NCBI GenBank assembly: GCA_903872155.1
Contig: CAIQJP010000087.1
Span: 98,907-162,906, forward strand
From: an uncultured Actinomycetes bacterium
GTDB lineage: Bacteria > Actinomycetota > Acidimicrobiia > Acidimicrobiales > Ilumatobacteraceae
Length of the DNA stretch: 64,000 nucleotides
Direction: 5' to 3'
The notes beneath the pieces were generated by a model that had not been told where the DNA came from, did not search any database, and worked only from the letters and a program-made list of their open reading frames with translations. Below are positions 7,937 to 21,669 of the stretch, one piece after another. Position 1 is the stretch's first letter. Each line of letters begins with the position of its first letter. A program made the position numbers and the translations under genes.

Positions 7937-8683
7937 ATGAGTCGCCCCCTGATTGCTGTTGCTGGTCGCATTGCGGCGGCTGGTCGGGTGTCGCGAAGTG
8001 AAATTTCGTTTGCCGGCCGTGTCTATCTAGACGCGGTGCTACGTGCAGGCGGCGAACCGCTCACATTGACTCCACGTGAGTTAACCCACGAACAAGCAGT
8101 TGAGTTGTTGTCGGGCTTTGGTGCTTTGGTGTTGATGGGCGGCGCCGACGTTGATCCGCATTTGTATGGTCAACAACGTCAACATCATGTCTATGGTGTG
8201 AACCACGAACAAGATCATTTTGAAATTGCTTTAGTTCATGCGGCCATCGAACTGAAGTTGCCAACGTTGGCGGTGTGTCGCGGAATTCAACTGGTCAATG
8301 TTGCGCTTGGCGGAACATTGATTCAACACATCGGTGATGTTGATCTCGGCGACATGACAGGTCTCGTTGAACATGCGCCAGGGAAATTTCCGGCTGGCCA
8401 AGAATTTGCCTTGCACGATGTTGAAGTCACGTCACGTACCAAGTTGTCAAAAGCGTTAGGTGCAACCAAAGTTCGAGTCGCTTCGTTTCATCACCAAGGT
8501 ATTGACGACATTGGTAAGGGTCTGAAAGTTGTGGCTCGTTCACCCGATGGATTAGTTGAAGCTCTTGAGCACAGCGGCTCGGGGCAGTGGTTGATCGGAG
8601 TGCAATGGCATCCCGAAGACACCGCAGCAACTGATGTGCATCAACAAGCGCTGTATAACGCCCTTATTGCTCAGACGCAGTAA
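7937..8683 (+). CDS. Class I glutamine amidotransferase-like gamma-glutamyl hydrolase (PuuD family)
   Basis: Predicted to cleave gamma-glutamyl amides, as PuuD does with gamma-glutamyl-GABA. The catalytic triad regions are clear: nucleophile Cys in LAVCRGIQLVNVALGG, His in IGVQWHPEDTA with its Glu two residues later, and the supporting GGADVDPHLYG and VASFHHQGID motifs. At 248 residues it is a stand-alone hydrolase without a synthetase domain. It probably belongs to one transcription unit with the upstream YcaQ-like gene. Its 3' end overlaps the convergent MpaB gene by 20 bp. The natural substrate cannot be read from the sequence. Confidence 0.85.
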   Translation: MSRPLIAVAGRIAAAGRVSRSEISFAGRVYLDAVLRAGGEPLTLTPRELTHEQAVELLSGFGALVLMGGADVDPHLYGQQRQHHVYGVNHEQDHFEIALVHAAIELKLPTLAVCRGIQLVNVALGGTLIQHIGDVDLGDMTGLVEHAPGKFPAGQEFALHDVEVTSRTKLSKALGATKVRVASFHHQGIDDIGKGLKVVARSPDGLVEALEHSGSGQWLIGVQWHPEDTAATDVHQQALYNALIAQTQ

Positions 8684-9536
8684 CAGGAATTGGCTGCAAA
8701 GCCCATCGAAGCGTTTTGGTGAGAGTGAGAGCAGCAGGTCGCACCACTGTGCGTTCACTGACGGGCAACCACGGAAGTCGTAGCGGGAATCGTGTCCACA
8801 GCGGCATCAGCGAAACAGCTGCAGCGCCAAGTAGCCCATAAACAGGTCGTGCATAAATCGGTAATGGTGGAGTGAGAAGTAAATAGCGCGCTGCGTCACG
8901 TGCGGGTGCCGAAGTTCGCAGCTCTGGTCGATACGACGCGATCTGGTCGGTGAGTTCGGCAACTGTCGTCGGAGGATCAATCACGCCGAGCGCCGATGCA
9001 ATTCGCGACATGTCGAGTACATAACCATCACGTTGTTCGGGGGACAATTCAATTTCACCGAACTTGGCATGAGCGGCCAGAAAAGAATCAACTTCTGCGA
9101 TGTGGACCCACTTCAACAAATGAGGATCGTTGGCGCTGTATGGGCGACCGTCATCGGCAGTGCCCACAACGCGGGTGTGAACTCGCTTGACCATGTCAAC
9201 GGCCCGCTGCGATTCGGTAGCTGGCCCAAATGTAGTTGCCGCCAAAAAGTCGGCAGTGCGTTGTAATCGTCCCCATGGGTCGGCTTTGTAATCGCTGTGT
9301 GAGGCAACGCCGGCCATGGCTAGTGGTTGAAGAGACTGGAATAACAAGGCACGTAGACCGCCGATGAACATGCATGAGTCGGCATGAATAATGCGGATCG
9401 GACGGTCTTCGGCAAACCATCTCTCGCCAGGGGCCTCGAACAACTCTTGCGCACGGTTATCGGCATTGGGACCGACCACTCGTGAGCGAACCGCGTCAGC
9501 GACGATGCGTCGAACTGGTTCAAAGATTTCGGACAT
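8664..9536 (-). CDS. Oxygenase MpaB family protein (DUF2236)
   Basis: The block GGLRALLFQSLQPLAMAGVASHSDYKADPWGRLQRTADFL and the VKRVHTRVVG...YSANDPHLLKWVHIAEVDSFL block are hallmarks of the MpaB/Lcp/DUF2236 family, which binds heme b and includes oxygenases acting on isoprenoid chains. His residues in the VHTRV and WVHIAE segments are candidate heme ligands. The C-terminus has hydrophobic stretches typical of peripheral membrane attachment. I prefer the ATG at 9536; a GTG at 9575 would leave only 20 bp to the divergent permease gene. The substrate is unknown. Confidence 0.82.
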   Translation of the reverse strand: MSEIFEPVRRIVADAVRSRVVGPNADNRAQELFEAPGERWFAEDRPIRIIHADSCMFIGGLRALLFQSLQPLAMAGVASHSDYKADPWGRLQRTADFLAATTFGPATESQRAVDMVKRVHTRVVGTADDGRPYSANDPHLLKWVHIAEVDSFLAAHAKFGEIELSPEQRDGYVLDMSRIASALGVIDPPTTVAELTDQIASYRPELRTSAPARDAARYLLLTPPLPIYARPVYGLLGAAAVSLMPLWTRFPLRLPWLPVSERTVVRPAALTLTKTLRWALQPIPVTASEQ

Positions 9537-9595
9537 ATATAGATCGTGCCACGGTTTGCTCTCCGATGCCCACACAGGCTGAGTACGCTCGTCAC

Positions 9596-10744
9596 ATGTC
9601 TGACGAATTGCCGATCACACCTTCGCTTGATCCCGATTCCAACAAACTTCCGCGATGGGTTTGGAAAGCGATCATCGTTTTCTGGCTGGGGTTCCTCGGC
9701 ACGATTCTGATTCGGTATGCCTATGATCGTCTTTTCTCATTTTTGGTCCTTCTTTTAGTGTCGCTCTTTTTGTCGCTCGCAATTGAACCCGGCACGACAC
9801 GATTGGCGAAGCGGGGTTGGCGGCGGGGTCACGCAACGATTGTGATCCTGTTAGGACTATTGGTCGGTGTCATCATTTTCGTGGCCGCGATTGGGACATT
9901 GGTCGGAACCCAGGTTGCTGATCTCGCACAGAACTCGGAGCGGTATGTCAGCCGCACAGTGAATTTTTTGAATGACACCTTGTCGACCAATATCAATCCC
10001 CAAAAAGTGAACGACAGTATTCAAGATCCGAATGGGCCGGTACAAAAATTCATTAAGGGCCAACAAGATGAAGCACTGCAACTGTCGGTGACAGCACTAG
10101 GACTTCTTCTACAAGCCTTCTCCGTCATGCTTTTCACTTTCTATTTAGTTGCTGATGGCCCACGGCTGAGACGTTCAATATGCAGTCGCCTCGCACCAGC
10201 GCGACAAAAGAGAGTTCTTGATACGTGGGACTTAGCAATCGAAAAGACTGGTGGCTATCTCTATAGCCGCGCAATTTTGGCTGTCGCTTCAGCCTTTGTG
10301 CATTGGATTGCTTTTCAATCACTTGGCACTGCGGCACCGATCGCGCTCGCGCTTTGGGTCGGTTTAATTTCGCAGTTCATTCCAGTGGTGGGTACATACA
10401 TTGCTGGCATTCTTCCGGTGCTCATCACTTTCATTGACTCACCGCTGAAAGCACTCGCAGTCATCATTGTGGTGATTTTGTATCAGCAAGTAGAAAACTT
10501 CTTGATTTCTCCTCGCATTACTGCACGCACAATGGAAATTCATCCAGCAATTTCGTTTGGTGCGGCCATTGCTGGTGGCGCATTACTCGGACCAGTTGGC
10601 GCAATTCTTGGTTTACCGGTGGCGGCAATGGCTGTGGCTTTAGCAAGTTCTTCTGGGCAGCGACACGATCTCATTGAAAACGAACTTGTTCAGGTACAAG
10701 AAAAGGCCAAGCCACGGATGAGAAAAAGAGGTCGTCGACGGTGA
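9596..10744 (+). CDS. AI-2E family transporter
   Basis: A polytopic permease of the AI-2E (PF01594) family, whose members export small molecules or exchange Na+/H+; the quorum-sensing link holds only for some. Hydrophobic segments start at about residue 20 (WVWKAIIVFWLGFLGTIL) and recur. The long extracytoplasmic region (about 115-165) and the C-terminal glycine-rich helices (LWVGLISQFIPVVGTYIAGILPVL, FGAAIAGGALLGPVGAILGLPVAAMAVAL) are family-typical. The ATG at 9596 replaces a longer in-frame opening that would overlap the divergent gene. The basic tail (KPRMRKRGRRR) fits a cytoplasmic C-terminus. It overlaps the asparaginase gene by 4 bp. Confidence 0.88.
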   Translation: MSDELPITPSLDPDSNKLPRWVWKAIIVFWLGFLGTILIRYAYDRLFSFLVLLLVSLFLSLAIEPGTTRLAKRGWRRGHATIVILLGLLVGVIIFVAAIGTLVGTQVADLAQNSERYVSRTVNFLNDTLSTNINPQKVNDSIQDPNGPVQKFIKGQQDEALQLSVTALGLLLQAFSVMLFTFYLVADGPRLRRSICSRLAPARQKRVLDTWDLAIEKTGGYLYSRAILAVASAFVHWIAFQSLGTAAPIALALWVGLISQFIPVVGTYIAGILPVLITFIDSPLKALAVIIVVILYQQVENFLISPRITARTMEIHPAISFGAAIAGGALLGPVGAILGLPVAAMAVALASSSGQRHDLIENELVQVQEKAKPRMRKRGRRR

Positions 10745-11730
10745 GTGATTCAGTTTTGACTTCGTATGTTCCACTTGCGGTGACTTATCGCAATGATGTT
10801 TTGGAATCGGTGCATCATGCTGCTGTTGTTGCCTTAAATCAAGATGGCACGGTTGCCTTTTCAATGGGTGACGCGAACATTGGTATTTTCCCGCGATCAA
10901 GCACTAAGCCATTGCAAGCCCATGCCATGGTTCAATCAGGGCTTGATCTTCCCGATGAACTATTGGCACTGGTGTGTGCAAGTCACGATGGCCGCCCAAT
11001 GCATCTTGATGGAGCACGGCGAATTTTGCAATCGGTTGGCCTTGATGAAAAGGCGTTGGCGAATACTCCCGACTTACCTCTTGACGAAAATGAAGCCGAA
11101 CAAGCGATGCGCAATGGTGTGCAGCGATCGTCAATTCTTCAGAATTGTTCGGGCAAGCATTCAGGCATGATTGCCACATGTGTGGCCGCCGGTTGGTCGA
11201 CCGATGGCTACCTGCACGTTGAACATCCGTTGCAACGGGCTATCACGGACGGAATTCCTGCTCTTGCTCAAGATCCAGTTTTAGGTATTGGTGTTGACGG
11301 TTGTGGTGCGCCAGCCCATGTGGTGTCGCTCATCGGTTTGGCCCGTTCATTCCGCAACATGGCTATTGGCGAAGCAGGCGAAGCTGGTTTACGTATTCAT
11401 CGAGCGATGTCATCATTCCCTGACATGGTGGGTGGTCCAAATCGCGATGTCAGTTTGCTGATGAAAGGCATTCCGGGGTTGATGGCCAAGGATGGAGCTG
11501 AGGGCGTTTTTGTCGCGGCTTTACCCGATGGTCGGGCGGTGGCCTTGAAAGTTGCCGACGGCGCTAATCGACCACGACCGCCGTTAATGCGAGCCGCGCT
11601 GCGCGCCTTGGGCGTCGATATTTCGCTGGTTCGCCCCGATGCATTTGAATCAACGATCCTTGGACACGGCAATCGGGTCGGCGAAGTGCGTATTGTCGGA
11701 GAACTAGCGCGAATCGGTGGCGCAATTTAA
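10741..11730 (+). CDS. Asparaginase (asparaginase II-type, PF06089 family)
   Basis: Predicted to hydrolyse L-asparagine to aspartate and ammonia. The sequence belongs to the family related to the thermolabile Rhizobium-type asparaginase, not to E. coli AnsA/AnsB. Family motifs are FPRSSTKPLQAHAMV, ALVCASHDGRPMHLDGA, QNCSGKHSGMIATCVAAGW and GIGVDGCGAPAHVVSL, containing the conserved Ser-x-Lys, Cys and His residues. No signal peptide is present. The GTG start sits in the stop of the AI-2E permease gene, implying co-translation. A role for that permease in amide or amino-acid traffic is only inference. Confidence 0.87.
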   Translation: MSDSVLTSYVPLAVTYRNDVLESVHHAAVVALNQDGTVAFSMGDANIGIFPRSSTKPLQAHAMVQSGLDLPDELLALVCASHDGRPMHLDGARRILQSVGLDEKALANTPDLPLDENEAEQAMRNGVQRSSILQNCSGKHSGMIATCVAAGWSTDGYLHVEHPLQRAITDGIPALAQDPVLGIGVDGCGAPAHVVSLIGLARSFRNMAIGEAGEAGLRIHRAMSSFPDMVGGPNRDVSLLMKGIPGLMAKDGAEGVFVAALPDGRAVALKVADGANRPRPPLMRAALRALGVDISLVRPDAFESTILGHGNRVGEVRIVGELARIGGAI

Positions 11731-11750
11731 CGACGAATGGGGGCGACAAC

Positions 11751-12773
11751 ATGGCTGGTATTCCTTTCACAGGGATGATTGATCCTCTGCGTTATGCCGA
11801 GGCCGAAGTTGTCAGTCCGCTCGTGCGCCGAGTCATTGCGCGCAACCCATCGAAGTTCACGTTTACCGGAACTGGAACGTACATTGTGGGGAACGAATCT
11901 GAAGTTGCTGTTATTGATCCGGGTCCAGATTTGCCTGAGCATCGAGCGGCATTGTTGCGCGCCATCGAAGGCCAAAAAGTTCGCGCCATTGTCATTACGC
12001 ATTGTCACAGTGATCACGTGGGCCTGGCTGCCTGGTTGCGTGAAGAGACCGGTGCTCCGACGGTCGCATGGAAACCACATGGTGATGTCGGACTTCTCGA
12101 CAACGAAGATGACATCAAGGTGATGGAATCGTTGGCTCCACCGCCGAAGACTGAAGAAGAAAAAGAGAAAGAGCGCGAAATTGCTCGCGCTGCGGGGCTC
12201 GACCCAGACGATATGGAAATGCGTGAATCAGTTGATCTTGAATTCGATCCTGATGTGCGTGTGGGCGATGGCGAAGTTGCCGCCCATGGTGATGGCTGGA
12301 CGTTGACCGCAGTGCACACGCCAGGTCACACGTCGAACCATATGTGCGTTGCGCTGACCGAAGAGAAAGCTCTCTTCACGGGCGATCACATCATGGGCTG
12401 GAGTACGACAGTGGTGTCGCCGCCCGATGGTGACATGCGTGATTACTTGTCATCGGTGAAAAAACTTCAACAGCGCGATGACAAAATTCTGTGGCCAACC
12501 CACGGTTCACCAGTCACTGATCCGCAACCGTTCTTACATGCGTATTACGAACATCGTTTAAGTCGCGAAGCGCAAGTGATTGCGTCGATCGCGGCAGGTG
12601 TCAACACGGTTGCGCCAATGGTGCGTCAGATGTATGCGGCCGTGGCGCCCGAGTTGTATATCCCGGCGGCACGAAGTGTCTTGTCACATCTCACTCAATT
12701 GGTTCAAGACGGACGCTTGCTCGTGCGTGGCGGGGGACCAGCTCGCCTGTCGAGCACTTATGACATCCCGTAA
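11751..12773 (+). CDS. MBL-fold metallohydrolase, LACTB2/glyoxalase II-like
   Basis: A metallo-beta-lactamase-fold hydrolase with the HxHxDH dinuclear metal motif (THCHSDHVG), a second-ligand His in HTPGHTSNHM, and the bridging Asp in FTGDHIMGW. An insertion rich in Glu and Lys (TEEEKEKEREIARAAGLDPDDMEM) separates the first and second motifs. The C-terminal winged-helix-like region (LSHLTQLVQDGRLLVRGG) is typical of the LACTB2 subgroup, which includes RNases and thioester hydrolases; the substrate is therefore open. It follows the asparaginase by 20 bp. Confidence 0.85.
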   Translation: MAGIPFTGMIDPLRYAEAEVVSPLVRRVIARNPSKFTFTGTGTYIVGNESEVAVIDPGPDLPEHRAALLRAIEGQKVRAIVITHCHSDHVGLAAWLREETGAPTVAWKPHGDVGLLDNEDDIKVMESLAPPPKTEEEKEKEREIARAAGLDPDDMEMRESVDLEFDPDVRVGDGEVAAHGDGWTLTAVHTPGHTSNHMCVALTEEKALFTGDHIMGWSTTVVSPPDGDMRDYLSSVKKLQQRDDKILWPTHGSPVTDPQPFLHAYYEHRLSREAQVIASIAAGVNTVAPMVRQMYAAVAPELYIPAARSVLSHLTQLVQDGRLLVRGGGPARLSSTYDIP

Positions 12774-12796
12774 TCTGTCATATAGAGTGTCACTTT

Positions 12797-13702
12797 ATGG
12801 AACTGCTTCGCACCCCCGATTCTGCATTCGCCAATGTCCCTGATTGGTCTTTTGAGCCCACTTACACCAACATCACGGCCGATGACGGAACAGTGATCCG
12901 TGTTGCTCATGTTGACATCGGACCCAAGGACGCTGCTGAAACTTTCTTGTGCATGCACGGCGAGCCTTCGTGGAGTTTCTTGTATCGCAAGGTCGCTCGT
13001 GTCTTAAATGGCGCGGGACATCGAGTGATTGCTCCCGACCTTGTTGGATTCGGTCGCAGCGATAAGCCAACCCTCACATCCGATTTCACGTACGAGCGTC
13101 ATGTTGAATGGATGAGTCAGTGGCTCGTTGCGAATGATCTCAAGAACCTCACCTTGGTCTGTCAAGACTGGGGGAGTTTGATCGGCTTACGTTTGGCAAC
13201 TGCTTTCCCCGATCGCTTTGCGCGCATCGTGTTAGCCAATGGCGGATTACCAACTGGTGACCCCGCACCGAACGAAGCATTCATGGCGTGGCGTAAGTTC
13301 AGTCAAGAGACACCAACGTTCCCCACGTCACAAATTATTCAAGGTGGTTGTGCAAAAAAGCCGCTAGCTCCTGAAGTTCTCGCTGCTTATGACGCGCCGT
13401 ATCCCGACGAGTCATACAAGTCTGCGGCACGAATCTTTCCGACATTGGTTCCGGCTTCGCTTGACAACCCGTCATCGAAAGCCAACATCAAAGCATGGGA
13501 CGTCTTGAAGACGTGGACCAAGCCATTCATTTGTGCATTCAGCGATAGTGATCCAGTGTCGAAGAATGGCGAGTGGGCTTTTAGAAAAGTTGTACCTGGT
13601 GCCGAAACTTCAATGCACACAACAATCGTCGGTGGCGGACATTTCTTGCAAGAAGATTGTGGCGAAGAACTCGCCAACTTCATTTTGCAAGCGATTGCTT
13701 AA
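12797..13702 (+). CDS. dhmA: Haloalkane dehalogenase (HLD-I type)
   Basis: Predicted to convert haloalkanes to alcohols and halide. The N-terminal architecture (LRTPDSAFANVPDWSFEPTY) and HGEPSW are diagnostic of HLD-I enzymes. Asp124 in CQDWGS is the nucleophile and Trp125 a halide-binding residue, at the same numbers as in Xanthobacter DhlA. The second-strand acid is probably Asp250 or Asp252 (FSDSDPV) and the base is His282 (GGGHFLQED). The second halide-binding Trp of the cap domain is less sure (Trp165 is a candidate). Substrate range cannot be read. It is co-oriented with the MBL-fold gene, 23 bp away. Confidence 0.85.
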   Translation: MELLRTPDSAFANVPDWSFEPTYTNITADDGTVIRVAHVDIGPKDAAETFLCMHGEPSWSFLYRKVARVLNGAGHRVIAPDLVGFGRSDKPTLTSDFTYERHVEWMSQWLVANDLKNLTLVCQDWGSLIGLRLATAFPDRFARIVLANGGLPTGDPAPNEAFMAWRKFSQETPTFPTSQIIQGGCAKKPLAPEVLAAYDAPYPDESYKSAARIFPTLVPASLDNPSSKANIKAWDVLKTWTKPFICAFSDSDPVSKNGEWAFRKVVPGAETSMHTTIVGGGHFLQEDCGEELANFILQAIA

Positions 13703-13706
13703 CGAA

Positions 13707-14579
13707 TCAGCAACTCGCTAATTTACGGGCCAAGTAATCGTGCTCGGCTTGATCAACCGACAAGTCCCAAGCCCGTTTGATTTCAATCCAGATTCGCACG
13801 TATTCACAGTGGTATGCGGAGTTCGGTGGCATCCATTCGGCTGGATCGCGGTCGCTCTTTGAACGGTTACTTGAAGCAGTAACCGCAATCAAGAAAAATG
13901 GTTGATCAAGATCATTGGCGTAGTGCTTACGTTGATCGGCGTTCCAATTCCATGCACCAGAATCCCAGGCTTCACTGAGCGGCACCATGTGGTCAATATC
14001 AAATGATGAAGAATCAGTTGTTTCAACGTTGTCATAAATTGAAAACCAACGACCACCTGTGATTGAACAACTAGAGCCAATCTGTACGGGGTCGAGCGAT
14101 TCAGCAATCAGTACTTCTTTACGCGTATTGCATCCGTTGCGATCGGCGTCATACCAATCGGCAAACAAATCTCGGTTATACCCGCCGACATGTTCGGACT
14201 CAATACGTAGACCAACTGGATCAGAAGGTGCGGGAGGTTGAGTAATTGGGGCCAATGTTGCGGGTGGCTGAGTGGCAGGTGCTTCGGTAAGTGGAGAAAT
14301 TGTGATGGGCGCTTGAGTGATTGTTGGCTGAGTTTCAACAGGAATGGCGATCGATGTTGGTGTCGTGACTGCAGTAGTCAGCGCGGCGACGGTCGTTTTA
14401 GATGTAGTCGTCGTCGTGCTGGTGGTAGTTGGTGACATGGTGCTCTTTGACGGGGAAACCGAGATCGAGTTGTCAACCTCAATGGCTACAACTTCGGCAG
14501 GAGAAGAACCACACGACACACATATCAACAAAGAAAATGCGACGGTCGGGCCAAACAAGTGCCTCAGTCGCGTGGTCAT
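13707..14579 (-). CDS. Secreted HNH nuclease lipoprotein (DUF1524/GmrSD C-terminal-like)
   Basis: The N-terminus is a lipoprotein signal (LFGPTVAFSLLICVSCGSS), so the protein should be anchored outside the membrane. A Thr/Pro/Ala-rich linker of about 75 residues spans the wall. The C-terminal domain has the HNH core of secreted DUF1524-type nucleases: DIDHMVPLSEAWDSGAWNW, a later Asn in LIAVTASSNRSKSDRDPAEW, and Cys pairs likely to form disulfides (NGCNTRK, SSCSIT, YHCEY, terminal C). It probably degrades extracellular nucleic acid for phosphate or nitrogen. The start is the ATG at 14579 (GTG at 14582 precedes it). Confidence 0.82.
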   Translation of the reverse strand: MTTRLRHLFGPTVAFSLLICVSCGSSPAEVVAIEVDNSISVSPSKSTMSPTTTSTTTTTSKTTVAALTTAVTTPTSIAIPVETQPTITQAPITISPLTEAPATQPPATLAPITQPPAPSDPVGLRIESEHVGGYNRDLFADWYDADRNGCNTRKEVLIAESLDPVQIGSSCSITGGRWFSIYDNVETTDSSSFDIDHMVPLSEAWDSGAWNWNADQRKHYANDLDQPFFLIAVTASSNRSKSDRDPAEWMPPNSAYHCEYVRIWIEIKRAWDLSVDQAEHDYLARKLASC

Positions 14580-14631
14580 CACTAGAGACTAGGCAAATTG
14601 AAAGAATATTGATGACCGCATCGGGAAGAAT

Positions 14632-15561
14632 GTGAACGTGATCGGTCGTTTTGCTCCATCTCCAACTGGGCCGTTGCATATTGGAAACTTGCGCACCGCG
14701 CTGATTGCTTGGCTGTGTGCGCATCAGCAGGATGGTGAACTCCTTCTTCGCATAGAGGATCTCGACCGTTCTAATAGCAAGCCCGCACATGAAGCACGAC
14801 AAATCGATGAGCTTGAACAATTAGGAATCACTTTTGGATCAAAGGCCATTCGACAGAGTGAGCGCTTTGATCTCTATCGCGACATCGTCAACGGCTTACG
14901 CCAACAAGATCTGGTGTACCCGTGTTATTGCACCCGTCGTGAAATTCTTGAGTCAACTCAGGCGCCGCAAGGACCAACGATTGAAGGGGCATATGCGGGC
15001 ACCTGCCGCAACTTGTCGGTTGGCGATCGCTCAGAGCGTGAACAAAGTGGCCGTCCACCGGCATGGAGGCTTCGAACGAATAGCGAGACGTACGTCGTGG
15101 ATGACTTGGTGGTTGGACCGACCACAACCGTGATTGACGACATGGTGCTTTTACGTAATGACGGTGTGCCGGCTTACAACCTTGCCGTGGTGGTCGATGA
15201 TGCCGCACAAGGAGTCACTCAAATCGTGCGCGGCGACGATTTACTCCATGGGACGGGTCGACACATCCATCTGCAAAAGTTGCTCGGTTACCCAACCCCG
15301 CAATATGTCCATGTGCCACTGGTCGTAGGACTCGATCAAGAGCGACTCGCGAAGCGGCATGGGGCGGTCACTCTTGAAGAATTAAGTCAACGTGGAATTG
15401 GTACTCAGGAAGTTTTAGGTGAACTTGCTCGATCTATCGGAAGCCAAGTTGTTCAGCCTGAGAGCGTGAACGATCTGCTGGATGATTTCAACCTTGACCG
15501 ATTACCAAGGTCACCGTGGACGATCCCGAGCGACTGGCAGACTGTTCACCATGACAACTGA
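14632..15561 (+). CDS. gluQ: Glutamyl-Q tRNA(Asp) synthetase
   Basis: Attaches glutamate to the queuosine base of tRNA(Asp). It is a class I synthetase core without the anticodon-binding half: GRFAPSPTGPLHIGNLRTAL holds the HIGH-type motif, and LAKRHGA is the KMSKS-like loop. Zinc ligands are seen as CYC and YAGTC (YPCYCTRRE...YAGTCRN). At 309 residues it fits GluQ-RS and not full GluRS. Its start is GTG, just after a purine-rich GGAAGAA. It overlaps the following oxygenase gene by 11 bp and is divergent from the nuclease gene. Confidence 0.88.
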   Translation: MNVIGRFAPSPTGPLHIGNLRTALIAWLCAHQQDGELLLRIEDLDRSNSKPAHEARQIDELEQLGITFGSKAIRQSERFDLYRDIVNGLRQQDLVYPCYCTRREILESTQAPQGPTIEGAYAGTCRNLSVGDRSEREQSGRPPAWRLRTNSETYVVDDLVVGPTTTVIDDMVLLRNDGVPAYNLAVVVDDAAQGVTQIVRGDDLLHGTGRHIHLQKLLGYPTPQYVHVPLVVGLDQERLAKRHGAVTLEELSQRGIGTQEVLGELARSIGSQVVQPESVNDLLDDFNLDRLPRSPWTIPSDWQTVHHDN

Positions 15562-16135
15562 TCTCGAACGAGTCTTGGGTTATCAAGAAGCACAAAATGA
15601 TGATGGCGACATGGTTGAAGTCGGTGAGAACCTTCTGATGATGCCCTTTTGGACTCCCGAGATGTGTCAGGCCGTCATTAATGCGGCTGAAGCGGTCGGT
15701 GGCTTTGAGCCAAACCCCGATGACCCGGTGCCGGGTCACGAAATCAGCCTTGCGGTTATAAGTCCGCGACTGTACGAGAACCTCATGATCGATTTAGGTG
15801 AGCGCATCTGGCCTCAGTTGCAGCAGAAGTGGCCGCTCATTGACTATTGCGGACTTCGCGATGCTTTCATCATCAAGTACAGCCTCGATGGTCAAACCGA
15901 TTTGCGGATTCATCACGATGTCGCGCAGGTATCGGCTTCGGTCAAGCTCAATGATTCATATGAAGGTGCCGAACTTGAATTTCCGCAACAGTCATTTACG
16001 AATCGCAACGTTCCGGTGGGCTCACTTTTGGCGTGGCCATCATTGGTGACGCATCCGCATCAGACCTTGCCGTTGACTGGCGGCATCAAATATGGACTCA
16101 CAATTTGGTTTGAGTTGCCCGAGCAATACAACTGA
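15551..16135 (+). CDS. 2-oxoglutarate/Fe(II)-dependent oxygenase family protein
   Basis: The double-stranded beta-helix signature is present: HxD in LRIHHDVAQVSASVKLND, the distal His in PSLVTHPHQTLPLTGG, and a following basic residue (IKYGLTIWF) that would bind the 2-oxoglutarate carboxylate, although it is Lys and not the usual Arg. Length (194 residues) fits a small prolyl-hydroxylase-like enzyme. The ATG at 15551 (MTTDLERVLG) lies inside the end of gluQ, suggesting co-translation. The substrate is unknown. Confidence 0.75.
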   Translation: MTTDLERVLGYQEAQNDDGDMVEVGENLLMMPFWTPEMCQAVINAAEAVGGFEPNPDDPVPGHEISLAVISPRLYENLMIDLGERIWPQLQQKWPLIDYCGLRDAFIIKYSLDGQTDLRIHHDVAQVSASVKLNDSYEGAELEFPQQSFTNRNVPVGSLLAWPSLVTHPHQTLPLTGGIKYGLTIWFELPEQYN

Positions 16136-16201
16136 CTTAGGTCCCGTATGCAGGGACTATCCACCATTTAAGAAAAAATAGAAACTACCGTCACACTTAC
16201 T

Positions 16202-17104
16202 GTGACTCGAGATTCCAACCACACACAAAATGCACGTGCATTGGTGGTTGTATCAATTGGCTTGATTTCATTGATGATTTCTGGCTGTTCGGGAGTTGTT
16301 TCATCAAGCGCTGAAGCCGCTGTGCAGTCACCAGCTCTCGTTGAACTTGCACCGCCACTTACTCCGGCCCCAACAACATTGCCGCCTGTAACGACGCTGA
16401 CACCGACAACAACGCTGGCACCATTACAACCAGTCGTCATTGCGGTGGCCCCAATGGACATTCCCCTCGTTGCTGTAGGACATGCTGATGGTCCCGAAAC
16501 AGCGCGAGTTCAACAACGTTTGCTTGATCTTGGATTTTGGTTGCAATCGACCAATGGCGATTACGGAGTCACAACCTCTCAAGCGGTGATGGCCTTCCAG
16601 AAATATGCCGGGCTAGATCCGACCTCCGATGTTGACGAAGTAACTGCCGCTGCTTTGACCAGCGCGACGACTCGGGCTTATGGAACCGCCAATCAAGGCA
16701 CCTTGATCGAAGTCGACAAAGATCGTCAATTACTTTTCATTATTCAAGAAGCCAACACGATCTGGACCATCAATATCTCAACCGGTTCGGGTATTCCATT
16801 CAAAGAACGCGACAAAAATGAGTGGGGCAAGTGGGTTCAAGGTGACGCCATCACTCCTGACGGCATTTTTGTGATCAATCGCCAAGTCGAAGAGGGCTGG
16901 AGAACAGGAGATCTTGGCGATATCTATCGCCCCAAGTACTTCAACAAGGGCATCGGTCTCCATGGGGCCTACAAGATCCCCAACTATCCGGCTTCACATG
17001 GGTGTGTCCGGATGTCGACGCCAGCTATGGATTTTGTTTGGTCTGCCGACCTGGCTCCGATGGGTATGAAGATCTGGGTGCACTCCACACCGCCTGCGGC
17101 GTGA
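16202..17104 (+). CDS. L,D-transpeptidase lipoprotein with peptidoglycan-binding domain
   Basis: Cross-links or modifies peptidoglycan outside the membrane. A lipoprotein signal ends in the lipobox LMISGC, followed by a Pro/Thr linker. A peptidoglycan-binding domain (ARVQQRLLDLGFWLQSTNGDYGVTTSQAVMAFQKYAGL) precedes a YkuD domain that contains the catalytic block GIGLHGAYKIPNYPASHGCVRMS, with both His residues and the active-site Cys. The start is GTG. A short GTCCC/GGGAC stem at 16141-16157 lies upstream but lacks a T run, so I do not call it a terminator. The lacZ gene starts 13 bp downstream. Confidence 0.9.
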   Translation: MTRDSNHTQNARALVVVSIGLISLMISGCSGVVSSSAEAAVQSPALVELAPPLTPAPTTLPPVTTLTPTTTLAPLQPVVIAVAPMDIPLVAVGHADGPETARVQQRLLDLGFWLQSTNGDYGVTTSQAVMAFQKYAGLDPTSDVDEVTAAALTSATTRAYGTANQGTLIEVDKDRQLLFIIQEANTIWTINISTGSGIPFKERDKNEWGKWVQGDAITPDGIFVINRQVEEGWRTGDLGDIYRPKYFNKGIGLHGAYKIPNYPASHGCVRMSTPAMDFVWSADLAPMGMKIWVHSTPPAA

Positions 17105-21613
<4,509 letters not shown>

Positions 21614-21669
21614 AGAACCAAACTATCCAAAAGTGACGAGACCAATTTGTGAGTCTCGTAGTCCGTTAG

